Source: Malachius bipustulatus (lineage: Eukaryota > Arthropoda > Insecta > Coleoptera > Melyridae). From it: a stretch of 64,000 nt of DNA. Position numbers and translations under genes: made by a program. The DNA lies in the NCBI GenBank assembly GCA_910589415.1, contig OU342637.1, positions 41,446,162 to 41,510,161 of the forward strand, given 5' to 3'. The notes below the pieces were generated by a model, which was not told the DNA's origin, made no database searches, and saw only the letters and a program-made list of their open reading frames with translations. Below, piece after piece: positions 1-12,077 of the stretch. The first letter of the stretch is position 1. Every line of letters starts with the position of its first letter.

Positions 1-3000
1 CGGTAGAGAACAGTTTGCTAATCACAAAAATTATTGATGCCATTATCGATTCTAATTTTTAGCAATCGAATTCCCCTATCAATACTAAACCATTCTAAAC
101 AAATCCAAATAGAAACAATTAACCTTAACAGCCCCGAAAAATTCAGACGGAACATGGTTATTTACTTTGACAGAATAAAACAAATCCATTTGTGTAATTG
201 TTTAAATTACGACAAAAATAAAATAAAAATGACCTAATAGGTCAAAACATCAATAAAATAACAGCTGTTCAAACAATGCTACCACAAGTCATTTTTCCTT
301 TTCTGTAACGACACACAATTGCCAATACAGTGCAAAACAAAATAAGGCTTAAGCCTAACGCAGTACACAAAAATAACAATATAACCATAGACCAATATTT
401 ATCCAGATTATCAAAATAGTTATTAAAAAATATACCTGCATATAAGGGTTAATAAGCCAACTAAAAATAAATAGCCACTTGTACAATTTATGGCACTGTA
501 ATTAGGTATTCACTCAACTTTTGATTTTCCTCTTAGTCTGAACGCCGCTTTAGCTTTAATATTTGCTTGCGCCTGAATTCCGGCGCCGTATATCATAAAC
601 AAATACCTACTTCAGTAATTACGGTTTCAGCACGTACTGCTCAAGCGGTTCTCTCTGATACGTAGTATTTATCTACTTATAATTTGCAGATCTATTTATC
701 AATCTTTTAATCTTAATAATTATTGATATAATAAAAAAAAATTAACAAATTTTTCCTTTCAATCAATTTCTGCCCTTCTAAATTAATTAGGGACCTAACT
801 TGGTAATTTTATTTACCTTAATTTATGGGTATAATTTAACCCGACTAGGTAGGTAGGTAGGTACCTGTACTTAAAAATTTTCTTATTAAAAAAAACCTAG
901 GGGAATTTTGACATTTTCCTATTTCTTATGCCGGTCTTTTTGACACTCAAAACCTTTCCTACTTGTTTTTCTCAGCGTTCTTTGACACTCTTAGACCCCG
1001 CTCCTGACCCAATGTAGCAACGCGGGCCTCCTGCCTGTTTATACAAGACAACCGGTTACGAGGTCCCCTGTTGATAGTCAACCTTTTGATTTTTTAGCCG
1101 AGCGGAACTAAAGTTTTTGAAAGGAAGTCGTGGAGCCGGATCTGACCACTGGCATACACCGTGGCGATCTCGAGTGTCAAATTCACTAAAGAGAAACAAT
1201 AAGAAAAAAAAATCTATACGTACCTTAAAAAAAAAACAAAATAATTTTCAATGACTCTGCCCAGGCCTCTCTTCTGATTCGGAACTATTAGTGTTCCTGT
1301 TTTTTTTTTATATTATGTCTTAGGAGAGTTAATTACACTCCTAACTTAACTTTTTTCTTTTGTTTAGTTGGTCTGATTGAAATTAAGAAAATTAAATAAA
1401 ATAAAAAAAATAATTTAATGAAATTTTCTCTATGTTATTTACATCACTTAACAGACCATTCGTTTTGTTTAATTTTAATATGTCTGGGTGAGCAAAATTA
1501 AATTCATGAATTTAATTTACTAAATTTTATTTATAAAATAATAATATAAACGTACAAAACACTAAATAATTTGATGGCTATAATATACCCCTAATACCTA
1601 CAATAGATTTCACTTAATTTTCCCTCACGGATGCATCGAAATTGTGAGAGATATAATATAAACTATTACCTTTAATAATAATAATACCTAGTAATTAAGT
1701 TTATTTACCCCTTTATTGGTAAAATCAATCTTTGATTAATAGTTGGTACTTTATCCTTTATTACAGTAACCATACCTTACAAGTAGTAAATAATTACAAA
1801 ATTATTTACCTTGGTATATAACAACATCAAAAAAAAATCTTAGTGCCTTTTTGACACGACACACTCAAGGTGTATTTTATTTAGCAACCTGTGGGTTATT
1901 CATCCACAACTGTCTATTAAATTGTCTGACTTTATTGAACGGTAACCCTTAAGGTTCCAAAATATACCAAAGTACATAAGTATTAGTATACAGAAATCTC
2001 TGACCTTTCTCCTTTTAAGGAAAATCCGAATGTATCCAAAGAATCCAATTATTGGGCACTTCACTGAGACATTACCCGTATTACGACCGTGTAATAATTA
2101 TTATTCCTATTCGGGATAACTGATTATTCACTCACAAATAACTGCGAATATTTTAACTAAAAATTATTGAAGAATAATTTTCTTAATCAACTTCAAGAAA
2201 GTTCGCGGTTCTACTTCGCGTATCTAATTTTTACTTAGCTAACAACCACTTAGTTTTAAATAACAAGACTAATTTCGCGGATAACCGTCGCGACGCCAAT
2301 TAGATTAATTCCGGTCAAGTACCAGAGACTTTTCGCGTTCCCCAAACTGTTACGACGACAGCTGAAAGGAGACTCCTGGCTCTCCAAGCTATTACCACGA
2401 TAGCTAAGAGAGGACTGACTTTTTCCTCTCCGAAAATTTTAATTCCCACTTTTTCGAGTTAGTCGGTTTGACCGCCTACTTCTGAACTCCCTGGCTTAGA
2501 CGTTTTACCCCCAAGCTACTTAATTTCCCAATCAGAGTTCTGATGCCGATGTCCGAATATTTTCCTCTTTTTCTCTCATTAAATAATTTGGAACCGCCCT
2601 CTCACTAACTCCGCCTTTTTCAGTTGAATGGCTTTCGTTCCCACAACTGCAATTGACCTCACTCAGCGGTTTTTCGAAAACGCAGTTTTGATCACGTCCG
2701 AAACTTAATCTTTTATACAATAGTTTAGTCTGGCGGCTATTAATTCAACAATGTCTCTCTGTACTCACGCCGCTGACCATCTGGTTTTGATAATTAGCAT
2801 CCTACTAAAAGGCTCTACATGATTTTTGAGCAGTTTTTAATCTGGGAAAATAATTCTAATCTGTTCTCTTGAGTTTTAATTTCGAGTTGGGTCTTTATTA
2901 ATGACTTTACCTTCCTGTGCCGCCGTCGGACTACAGGCGTATTTGGTTTCCCTAGTGCTGACCTTACCAGAATTATTGCTTCAATGCCCGCTTATATTAT

Positions 3001-3120
3001 ATTTCCCGTCTGCTTATGTAATGAAATCTAAATTCGGACGTTCCATAAATTGGATTACATCATCTTGAAAGAGTTTTATTAAATTTATAAAATTCTTAAA
3101 TATTAAACAATTATAGAAAT
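1..3120. other. AT-rich stretch, no gene recognised
   Basis: About 3.1 kb without a convincing coding region. There is a short (TAGG)n run near 848-866. The part from about 2280 to 2700 is richer in G+C than its surroundings and contains CpG words (GTCGCGACG near 2287), but no frame in it shows a recognisable domain. The short ORFs here look like chance openings. I saw no clean terminal repeats. Confidence 0.6.
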
Positions 3121-3140
3121 TGGATTATCTATTCGATCCT

Positions 3141-3905
3141 TTACAATAACAGAGGCTTAGAAATGGTACTTATACATTGTTTTACAAAAATTGCGGGTAT
3201 TTTGTCAGGACCAAGTGTGGCTTTATTTTTAATATTTTTAATAGCCTTATGAATTTCATCAGTAGAAATAGTAATATCATTTTCATTATTGATTAACAAT
3301 TGATAATGGAAATCATCGGTGGCATTCAAATAGACTGATTCAAAATTTCGAGCAAATAAGTTGCTAATCTCTCTACCACCCTTGGCCTCAGCACTCTTTA
3401 AAAACATTTTATCAGGAAACCCATTGTTTTTAGACAAGCTGTTTATGTGATTCCAGAAATACTTGACATTTTTCACAGAATTTTCCTCCACCTTACAAAT
3501 GTATTCCTTTCTATTCAATTTAGATTTCATTATACATTGAGCCCTAATACGTTTAAATTCAAATTAGTCCTCCATGGCACCGAACTGCAACCACTTTTTG
3601 TGAACTTTTTTCTTATTAACAATCAAAGAGATCAACTCACCAGAAAACCATGGAGGGTACGAACTGGACCTATCCCTCTTGACCGGTACATGTTTTTCAA
3701 TGATACCATTAATAAAAGAGTAGAATTTATCGACATTGGTACTTAAAGACTCATTTAAAAAAGTCTCAGTCCAGTCCACACACTCCATTGCATGGTTAAT
3801 AGCATCATAATCAGCATTATAAAAATTTAATACATCTCTAACACAATTCAATTCACCACTTGGAGTACACTGAACACTAAAGAACGCAGGATCATGATTC
3901 TCGGT
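3141..3905 (-). pseudogene. LINE fragment: end of APE endonuclease, linker, start of RT
   Basis: Read on the minus strand from about 3905 down, the translation starts with HDPAFFSV, like the SDH motif that closes the apurinic-type endonuclease of non-LTR retrotransposons. The usual linker follows (PPWFSGELISLI), and after a frameshift between 3564 and 3530 comes the beginning of a reverse transcriptase (KNKATLGPDKIPAIFVKQC, motif 1 of the RT fold). It stops abruptly at 3141, before the YxDD motif. The family looks Jockey/CR1-like. With a frameshift and both ends missing it is a dead remnant, older than the LINE at 54376-60016. Confidence 0.75.
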
Positions 3906-4663
3906 CTCTATATTCTTCTCGATATTCGAAAAGTAATCCGTTATGGAGTAGGCCCTGACACCAATGAGGTTTGTCTTAGCTTCTTAATCCTCTATTTACA
4001 CTTAATCCACTATTTACAACTGACAGCTCTTGATTTTTTTAGGTTAGGACAGTTGTCAAAATATTCAAGAACGTTAATAAAATCGACTTGACTTTAACTT
4101 ACCTATTACCTGTACGTGCCTTTAATCTAGAAACTGTAGTATTTGTATTAGCAAGGTATTTCTCACATATTCGCATGTTCCACAACCACAACACATTTAA
4201 AGCAGCATACCTAATTTTTATTGTTATCTATTTTAATTTCGGTAAATGGAGCTCAGAATATTCCTGAGTTTTGACTTCTGCCAACCATCGTAATCTATTG
4301 TGTGTGGTAGTGGGATTCCATGATAATTAATAATAATAAAATAACATAAACAATAATAATTTGTTATCAAAAAATCAAAACAAACATAGAACATAACTTT
4401 GCTTTTCCATTGTTTTCGTTCTTTACCTATTCTTTACATTCTTTACGTATCCTTTACATTCTTTACTTCAAACGTAGAGGATGAACTCTTTACGCGTAAA
4501 CTCACATCACTGATAATAATACGTACAGCTTCCACTGAAAATTGTCACCGGAAGTTACTATCGCCCAAGCGGCTGAATGTTTAACTAGCGTTGATTTAAA
4601 ATGTCAATTTAATTGAATGAAACGTCAATTGTCCATTGCTTGTCATCTACAAAATAAATCATA
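3906..4663. other. No gene seen; short CTTTAC repeats
   Basis: AT-rich. Around 4423-4470 the words TTCTTTAC and CCTTTAC recur several times in a row as a degenerate short tandem repeat. No coding signal or TE terminus is visible until the inverted repeat at 4664. Confidence 0.5.
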
Positions 4664-5610
4664 ATAGACGTCGACAGTGATGACGTCAGTGGGTGGAGCC
4701 AACGGCCAGGGTTCCATACAAACAAACGTTTGTTGTTTACAAGTTTGACGTTTACAGGTTTGCCAGTTCTGATGGAAGTTGTCTCGTCAAACATCAAAGC
4801 TCTATGTCATTTTTTAGTGATTCTGCTGGTTCAACCACTGGTTTAAAGCGTATTTAAGGATGACGTCACTAGTTTTTATATGCAGGAAAATAAATGTTTT
4901 TGAACCGATATCATCAGTCATGTCATATCTGTCAGTTTACAATTAAATTCAAAGATATAGATCATAACCAAACTATAAAATTAACTGAAAGACTGAAGAT
5001 CTTGAAATTGGCCTTTTTAAATTAAAAATGCAATAACATATAGGAGCATTCCATTAAAAAAAAAAACCATAACTTGATATGCCACTGTCATATGGGACAC
5101 CCTGTATACTACAAAATAATTTTAAATAATGGCAATTGTGATTCTGTACTTGAATTTTCAAAAAGTTCTTCGTTTGGCCTACGAGACCGCACTTAGAATA
5201 AGCTGGGACACCCTCTGTATATTACCTTTATTTTATTAGTTGGATTCACCTACTTCGTCGACATTATAAACTTGAAATATTACGGGAACACCCATCAAAT
5301 CAAACCACTCAATCAATAAATAAATACCGACAGACGGACTAAATAAAGTAACTTAACTGCCTAATTTTAAGTTTTAATTTTAACTAAACTAAAATATTCA
5401 GTATGCATTCACTAATGGCATCATTGGCATCACTAATGACTTCAGTAATGGCTTCACTATTCACTAATCACTTCGATGTCAATGGCAACATCACGTGAAA
5501 CTTCAGGAAAAAACACAACAACTGACAACAATGACCACGTGAACGGTTTGTTTGTATGGAACCAGCACCACTTAGCCCCGCCCTGTGACGTCATACTAAC
5601 GGCGTCTATT
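4664..5610. mobile_element. Non-autonomous TIR element, about 950 bp
   Basis: The two ends are imperfect inverted copies over about 65 bp: both begin ATAGACG, then share ATGACGTCA and GGTTCCATACAAACAAAC. The interior has no coding region and includes a 215-bp block (5020-5235) found again near 51905. The flanking target duplication is unclear because the outermost bases are AT-rich (ATA on the left, TTTAAT on the right). The superfamily is not assigned. Confidence 0.7.
5020..5235. repeat. Dispersed repeat shared with 51905-52130
   Basis: This block matches 51905-52130 in the same orientation: AAAAATGCAATAACAT, then CTGTCATATGGGACAC, CTGTATAC, a variable middle, and AGCTGGGACA with CTGTATATTACC. 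The TGGGACACCCTGTA words are the kind of end seen in mariner-type elements elsewhere in the window. It is probably the arm of an older foldback element. The copy at 51905 extends a long palindrome (51410-51930), whereas here only one side is present. Confidence 0.65.
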
Positions 5611-5880
5611 TAATGTATGCAAGTTTATTTACATTCTAATGCGTAAATCTGAATTTATGTAATCAGATGTAGAAGTAATGAATTATTGACGTGTGTTCAT
5701 TACTAAATACTTACATGAAAGTGATAATTATTATTACCGGCAAGCAAGAACTCTAGATAATATTATATGTCGGTGAACTTTGCATTATAATAATTATATC
5801 CATGATTTTTAAAACCAATTTCCGGTTCTGGGTGTAGTTAACGATTAATGCAACAGATGGCGCTCCTTTTCATACTTCAC

Positions 5881-6708
5881 TAGGGAACCTGCATTACCGT
5901 TTTACTAGGGTAGCGAATTCACTTTTTGACGTTTACTAAACACGGTTATGTTTGAACAGCTGGATGTCATATTTTTGGCACATTTGGTCACATGCGTAGG
6001 TATCAAGTGGAAAAAAAGCGAAGTTTGAAAAATGAAACAAAATAATAACACGAATAAAATTCAAGGAATCCTCTTTGCAGTGGGTGTTAAAAACATAATT
6101 ACGGGTTTATAGCATCACGCGAAGCTATAGACTTTAGTATTAGGTATAATTTTTATCTCGATATCTAACACGTAGTTACTGATAAAAAGCGTTTTCGTAG
6201 ACACACGAACGGCAGCGTGATCTTAGTATCCATAACTGATCCTTAAAAATAAGATTCATCAAGATGTAATAAAACCTACCTGACCAACTTTCAGGAATAC
6301 GGAAATTCTGAACCCCGTCGAATATTTTCTGCAATTATAACTGTCTGCTGGGGCTGGATGCATTTTTTGTTCAGAAGATCCTATAACAGGTAAGTATTGA
6401 TAGAGGACTATTATAATGAGTTTAAAATATTAAGAAAGTCACCTTTAGGCAACCGCGAACAAGTGGAAAGCCCACTTTTTATTGTTAAAACATCTTCTAA
6501 CGCATCAAAAGTTTACCATTTTTATAAAATACGCAGACTTAATAACAAATAATTATGGAATTTTTAGACATGCAGAGTTGTACGTTCATGGAAAATCTGA
6601 CGTTTTTGAAGTCAAATTTGACTATCCCAACTTTTTTCCCAACTTTTTGTGAGAATGCATTCTCACGAGAATGCGCTACCCTAGTAAAGCGGTAATACAA
6701 GTTCCCTA
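5881..6708. mobile_element. Non-autonomous hAT-type element (828 bp)
   Basis: The left end begins TAGGGAAC and the right end closes with GTTCCCTA. The terminal inverted repeat is 35 bp with 3 mismatches and includes TTTACTAGGGTAGCG. The element is bracketed by a perfect 8-bp direct repeat TACTTCAC (5873-5880 and 6709-6716). An 8-bp target duplication with a YAGGG-type end is the hallmark of the hAT superfamily. The 760-bp interior has no transposase, so it would depend on an enzyme made elsewhere. The perfect duplication and conserved TIR argue for fairly recent movement. Confidence 0.88.
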
Positions 6709-6716
6709 TACTTCAC

Positions 6717-7220
6717 TTTCTTTACATGCGTAAATAGCGGAGAGCTGCACGTATTATTTTATCATCTAATGTATTTGGTACTAATAAGGTAGCGTAGCGC
6801 ATTCCAAGGAGCATGAACTAAGAGAGGGATTATTGTAAAATAGATAAACTGGCAACAGTACAGCGCCCTCCTTCAACCTGGCAGGAACTAACTACCCCTG
6901 ACATTCATGGTTACCGTGGATAAATTACTGTAAAGAACAATAATACGAAACAATCAAAAGCTAAAATCAATCGTAAGTGAAATGTTACACGTGTCAAAAA
7001 CTCGAAATTATAATTTAATTCACATTTTTATTGAATAAAAAGTCTAGCAGAAAAAGAACAGTAGTTGTAGAGCTGAAGATGAAAGGGTGAAGAATATGGA
7101 AATCAATCGTGAGAAGATGCAGTTCATAACATTCAGTGATCAATGAAGTTGAAAAGCACCTAATAGATAGGTAAAGCTACGTTATGTTAACAATTGCTGA
7201 TATTATTAAGTTGTTATATA
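6717..7220. other. No feature seen
   Basis: AT-rich intergenic sequence between the hAT element and the foldback arm. No coding frame or terminal repeat could be supported. Confidence 0.5.
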
Positions 7221-7700
7221 CAGAGGTGCACCATGTATCCTTCTCTATATTGCTATCTCCTGAACGCTATAAGAGATACAGGATCGGTTAAATTAGAGAA
7301 AAGATGCGCAGTTTTGTGGCCATCTCGAATTCGTCAAAACATGCAAGATATCTGTGACCGTTCCTGAAATATCCTGAAAAAACTGAAAAATCGAGATTTC
7401 TTATTTTCCTCGTATCTTTTTTATTATTAGAAATTAATAAATAATTTTTTGTAGGCTTACATAAGCCGTTAAGAGCTATCCATCTGACATTTCAAAAATT
7501 TTCAAGGCCTATTATACTAGATCCAAGAGTTTTCACAGTCAACTTTCGTTTTTCTTATGGCCGCCATATTATTTTTTTATGTCGTTCGATATGAAAAAAT
7601 TAATGGAAACCAAAAATTAATAAACTTCAAAAAAAATTTTTTAAATTTTTATTCTTAATTTTTCAAAGAAAAATCTAATAAAAAATCGTCGAAAAACGTC
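7221..7700. mobile_element. Single arm of a foldback (mariner-end type) family
   Basis: Begins TA-CAGAGGTGCACC and then follows the conserved order of the foldback family found at 27351-30589, 27492-28504 and 37760-38663: GAGATACAGG, CGGTTAAATTAGAG, ATATCCTGAAAAAACTG, TAGGCTTACATAAGCCGT, and finally TTCTTATGGCCGCCATATT. Only one arm is present; the mirror arm is missing, and the sequence runs into the truncated LINE at 7714. No coding region. The missing arm and the cut LINE suggest a deletion joining the two. Confidence 0.7.
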
Positions 7701-7713
7701 AACATTTCTGAAC

Positions 7714-7929
7714 TCAAAATTTCTTCAGACAGCCAAGTTTCAGCCAGGCAGATACAATACAATCAAAGTCTTCAGCACACGAATTTACGTAGAATTGTGA
7801 TGTTTTAGTTCTCAAACCGCGTACGTTTTGGAAATAACAGGTGAACGGAGATTGGCGACTCGGTTGGGCTGCAGTTAGTTTTTTGCAACTCTTGCTGCCG
7901 ATGCCTTCAGTCCAACAATGATTGGACAA
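7714..7929 (-). pseudogene. Start of LINE ORF2 (endonuclease N-terminus), truncated
   Basis: On the minus strand the ATG at 7929 overlaps the last 55 bp of the ORF1 at 7875-8741. It opens the typical APE endonuclease start (CYFQNVRGLRTK). The usual ETWL motif reads SAWL here, so the first catalytic Glu is lost, and the frame ends after 71 codons where the sequence joins the foldback arm at about 7700. The same junction in a sister copy is at 47668-47683, where ETWL is intact. All of the RT is missing. Confidence 0.75.
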
Positions 7930-8741
7930 TTGTTTCTATACTTCAATGCAATTCCGTGCTCACCTTTAGAAACCCTATCTTTGTATTCCTGAATTACAGC
8001 CTTATTTTCCTTGCGTTGATCAGCAGTTAAATCAGCACGAAAGTGGTGCTTTCGATTACCATTTCGCTTATTAGATCGAAGAACATCTCCTGCCTCCCTT
8101 TCGCTGTCATAAATAATCTTCAACGGCCTAACTTTATTTTCGCTTTTGTGACCAATCCGTATTACCTTCTTTGGCGGGGGGAACGAACCCAGTGGAGACA
8201 AAATTTCATTTACCCTATTCAAGTCATCTAGGACTCTTCCAGCGACGGTTTCAGCATTGGATTCAGGTACACTGAAGAGAAGAACATTGCAACAACGCTG
8301 TCTGTGGCTCTCCAACTCCGAGACAATATCAGCCACCCTGGTTTTCAAAGTACCCCCGGTGGCAGCATTAGCCGCCAGCGATTGAGCAGTAAAATCGTGT
8401 TCCAGCCTACGTAAGTTACCCTTCAACTCACTCACGTCACTCTCCAGAGTATTAAGTTTATCATTTATCTTAGAGAATTGGTCCGTGATGACCTGCATGA
8501 CCGTAGTTTTGAAGTCTTCAAATTGCAATTTCATAGTGTTTTCTATGATTGACACCTGTGATGAACCACCCAGCTGAACGCAGCTCGGACAAACCCACTG
8601 GCTCTGAGAGAGCGACTTCAATTCGACACTGGAGATTTTCAGACACTTAGTATGCGTGTACTTCCGACATGATCCATTGCATCTAATAGCTGGCGTTGTA
8701 GGTGTCACAGCTGATTCGCAAGTCATACAGTAGCCAGGCAT
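7875..8741 (-). CDS. LINE ORF1 protein with PHD-type zinc finger
   Basis: Intact frame on the minus strand; I prefer the ATG at 8741 (MPGYCMTCESAV) over the one at 8759, because the sister copy at 48501 starts at the same place. Residues 4-55 form a Cys/His cluster (CMTC, CNGSCRKYTHTKC, CPSC) of PHD-finger type. Residues about 75-130 are heptad-like, as in a coiled coil (KINDKLNTLESDVSELK). The C-terminal half (NVLLFSVPES, KVIRIGH, RPLKIIYDSE) resembles the RRM-like and C-terminal RNA-binding part of L1/CR1-type ORF1 proteins. The likely role is packaging element RNA as a chaperone. It overlaps the ORF2 start by 55 bp, as bicistronic LINEs often do. Although the frame is open, ORF2 is truncated, so the element is inactive. 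Confidence 0.8.
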   Translation of the reverse strand: MPGYCMTCESAVTPTTPAIRCNGSCRKYTHTKCLKISSVELKSLSQSQWVCPSCVQLGGSSQVSIIENTMKLQFEDFKTTVMQVITDQFSKINDKLNTLESDVSELKGNLRRLEHDFTAQSLAANAATGGTLKTRVADIVSELESHRQRCCNVLLFSVPESNAETVAGRVLDDLNRVNEILSPLGSFPPPKKVIRIGHKSENKVRPLKIIYDSEREAGDVLRSNKRNGNRKHHFRADLTADQRKENKAVIQEYKDRVSKGEHGIALKYRNNCPIIVGLKASAARVAKN

Positions 8742-8823
8742 GGTGAGAAACGTAAACAATAAACCGCTGTTTCCAAGATGTAAACAACGTTAAATTGATA
8801 AACAAAATAACATAAAATAACCG

Positions 8824-9209
8824 TGTCGGGGTTGCTGGTCCCCCATCGGGAGCCTCCCCGGGTGGCGGATAGGGAAATGTCGTCCATATAGATGACACCG
8901 GGGAAATTAAATACCCCGGGGCTGACCAAAACTAGCAAACCAGATGGTAGAGGACATTGAACCCACACAGCCTCGCCCGGTGCGATACCATCTTTCTGGC
9001 TTAGGCGGCGTGAAGTTGCTTTAAAGAGCTGACGTTTCGTTGCTGTGCCAGAGATTCCGGTCCTTGGGGTAAGAAACAATTAATATGCATGGATGGCGTT
9101 CCCGGGGTTAAAATTTTCCGGAGTTAAAATGACCCCCCATTCGGGTCTCCGGGCGGGGGCTAATCCAGGGGCACATTCATGCAAGAGAAAGAATAATAAC
9201 ACCTCCAGA
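8824..9209 (+). other. GC-rich 5' leader of LINE, possible structured RNA
   Basis: Far more G+C than the flanks, with runs such as GGTCCCCCATCGGGAGCC, TCCCCGGGTGGCGG, ACCCCGGGGCTGACC and CCGGGCGGGGGCTAATCC. The first about 60 bases resemble in layout the HDV-like ribozymes known at the 5' ends of several LINE clades (R2, RTE-type): a G-rich start, TGGTCCC, then AGCCTCCCC and GGTGGCGG. I did not prove the double-pseudoknot fold, so the ribozyme is a hypothesis. A plus-strand frame opens at 9093, but the ATG at 9210 directly precedes the endonuclease and is the better start. Confidence 0.5.
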
Positions 9210-12077
9210 ATGGAAAAATTTATAGTCGACTTTTGTAACATTAGAGGTTTAAACACGAATATCAATTCAGTACATCAACATCTTCAGACAAATAAACCTC
9301 ACATTCTAGCACTGTGCGAAACAAAAGTCCAAGCGTCATCAAGCACAGTTAATTATCTTTATCCAGGATATGACTTTCATTCCCGATTTAGACGTAACTT
9401 CGGAATTGGCATTTTTGTAAGAAGTGACCTCTCCTGCCAACGTGAGGAAGACTTTGAGCTCAATGACTTTGACGTCATGTGGCTTAGGATAAGAGACCGA
9501 CAAACGACGAGATTTATCTGTTGTTTATACCGACCACCCAGCGATACACAGTATACACTTTCTTTGTCCCTCACAAAAACTGTTGAATTCATACAGATAA
9601 ACTACCCCAAAGCTGAGATATCCACCTTGGGTGATTTTAATGTACATAACATCAACTGGCTTAAATACTCAAACTTCACTGATGAAGAAGGCCGTGAAGC
9701 GGAATCGTTTGCGATCAGCTGTGGTTTTACCCAGCTCGTTGATGAACCAACACGCATTCTCGATCGCGAGGGAGAATTCGCTAGCCTGTTGGATCTGTTT
9801 TTGACCACGAACCCTCAAATGTATACTATCACGATGAAAGCCCCACTAGGTTCCTCAGATCATAAACTCGTCTCAACATCCTACCAATTACTAGTGTTAA
9901 AGAAGCAAGTAAACCTCGTGTAGTCTGGCACTACAGATCTGCTAAATGGGAAGAACTCAGGGAATATTATCGAGATTTTCCATGGAGGAGTGTTTGTTTC
10001 AGCTCTAATGATCCATCTGTTTGTGCTAGGGAAGTTGCTCAAGTCATCCTAACAGGCATGGAAGCCTACATTCCCTTTTCAGAAAAACAGCCCTCAAATT
10101 AACAGCAAACCTCGGTTCAACAAAAGATGCAAGGAAGCTGGCGCCTCCAAACAACTAGCTTTTCGCCAATGGCGAGAGAGCCCCAACGGCATAAACCATC
10201 ACAATTTCATCCTTGCTCGAAACAGATGCAAAGAAATAATAGATCAAACCAAGGAAACTCACAACCAAAGAATTAGGAACAAACTTCTCTCCTGCCATAA
10301 CGGTTCGAAATCTTTTTGGTCTGTAACTAAGACAGTCAGCCAGAACTTCACCAGATCAACGATTCCACCACTTACACGGACAGATGGGACTATCGCATCC
10401 ACGGCTACCGAGAAGGCGAACTTGTTGGCGGAAGTATTTTCTTCATACTCTTCCGTCGACTTTCATGGAAGAACTCCGCCAATGATCCCTTCAGTGGAGA
10501 CCAAAATGTCAGACATTGTTTTCCGACAGAGGGTCATAAAGAGCATTATGTTAGCCTTAGACCCAAACAAAGCTTCTGGGCCCGATGACGTACCTGTTAT
10601 TGTACTAAAAAAATGCGCCACTGAGCTGTCGTCTGTTTTCTGCCGACTTTTCAACTTGTCGTATAAAAAGGGAATATTTCCTTCTTGTTGGAAATGTGCA
10701 CGGTTCCAACTTATTCCCAAGAAAGGCAAAAAGACTATACCAAGTAACTATCGACCAGTGGCACTGCTTTCAGTAATATCCAAGATTATGGAGAAAGCTA
10801 TTAACCAACATCTTTTAAAATACTTGGAAGGAGCTAACATAATCAGCGACCGCCAATACGGATTCCGTAAACAGAGGTCAACTGGTGACCTCCTGACTTA
10901 CGTCACCGAGCTGTGGAACGGCGCAATCGAGCACCATGGGGAGTCTCGAGGGGTTGCGCTTGATATTTCTAGAGCTTTCGACCGTGTTTGGCATGGTGGA
11001 CTGTTGGCAAAACTGCAGGCCTATGGCATGCCCGAGAAATTCTGCTTGTGGCTTGCGAGTTATCTCGGAGATCGTTCATTACAGGTGGCAGTTGATGGTG
11101 TTCTTTCTGAGACCTTTTCCATCAATGCCGGTGTGCCTCAGGGATCCATTTTATCTCCGACTCTCTTTCTAATATTTATAAACGACTTGCTTGAGACAAC
11201 AAAAAATCCAATATACAGTTTTGCCGACGACAGTACCCTCATATCTTCTTATATACGTTAGATGCGCGAACATCTGCCATCGACGCACAGACTCGCAGGG
11301 AGCAAGAAGTTGCCATACTTAACAATGACTTGCAGGACATTCTAACTTGGGGCGATAGAAACCAAGTCCAATTCAATGCTGGAAAAACCCAAGCAGTCAT
11401 CTTCTCCAAAAAGACCAACGTTTTGGAGCCAGATATGATGATGGCGGGACACTCTCTTACCCCAGCGTCATCTCTTCGTTTACTTGGAGTGAGCCTCGGA
11501 GCGAACATGTCTTGGCATGATCATGTTGCAGGTCTGGCGAAGAGTGCTTCTCAAAAACTTGGAACACTCTTCCGCACGAAAAAATTTTATACACCACAAC
11601 AGCTTCTCCTCTTATACAACGCTCAAATCCGACCATCCTTGGAGTACTGCTCACATGTTTGGAGCTCAGCTCCCAAACATACGCTGAGACTACTCGACTC
11701 TATTCAGAAAAGAGCCATCCGCTTGATTGGCTTGATTGATGAAAAATTTAGACACTCTCGAACATCGAAGAAGAGTAGCTGACCTGAGTCTGTTTTACAG
11801 ATATTTTAATGGAAAGTGTTCAAAAGACGTGGCCCGCTTGATCCCACCAAGATCAAGACCGGGCAGAAATACACGCCGAGCCACAGACGCTCATCCGTAT
11901 CAGGTTCAGCTCGTTACACCTCGTACCACCCTATTTCAGACTTCTTTTATGTATAGAACCGCATCACTTTGGAATAGCATTCCAAAGGGCGTGTTTCCCG
12001 AAGTATACAACCTACAGAGATTCAAGGCCAACGTGAATCGATATCTCCGCTCATGCACCGCTCCCAGAGCGTCATAG
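9210..12077 (+). pseudogene. LINE ORF2: APE endonuclease, reverse transcriptase, C-terminal domain
   Basis: Starts at the ATG at 9210 (MEKFIVDFCNIRGLN). Endonuclease motifs in order: ALCETK, LYRPPSD, GDFNVHN, and GSSDHKLV near the end. Frameshifts near 9890 and 10090 interrupt the linker (WHYRSAKWEEL). The RT follows at 10422-11261 with SGPDDVP, NYRPVALLS, DISRAFDRVWH, GVPQGSILSPTLF and SFADDS, in which the catalytic YADD is changed to FADD. Further frameshifts near 11262 and 11735 break the thumb (FNAGKTQAVIF, LLGVSLG) and the C-terminal domain (EHRRRVADLSLFYRYF, RTASLWNSIPKGVFPEVYNL). It ends at TAG 12075-12077. The family is Jockey/CR1-like, clade not settled. At least four frameshifts make it dead, yet long stretches match the copy at 50265-50828 almost exactly. 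Confidence 0.88.

Noticed and set aside
1..3120. LTR retrotransposon
   Set aside because: Some GC-rich and CAAC/GGTT words suggested LTR-like DNA, but no pair of long direct repeats, primer-binding site or gag/pol coding was found here or elsewhere in the window.
8723..9265. Minus-strand frames of up to 118 codons around the LINE leader
   Set aside because: They run through the GC-rich leader of a plus-strand LINE and show no domain; the open frame is explained by composition.
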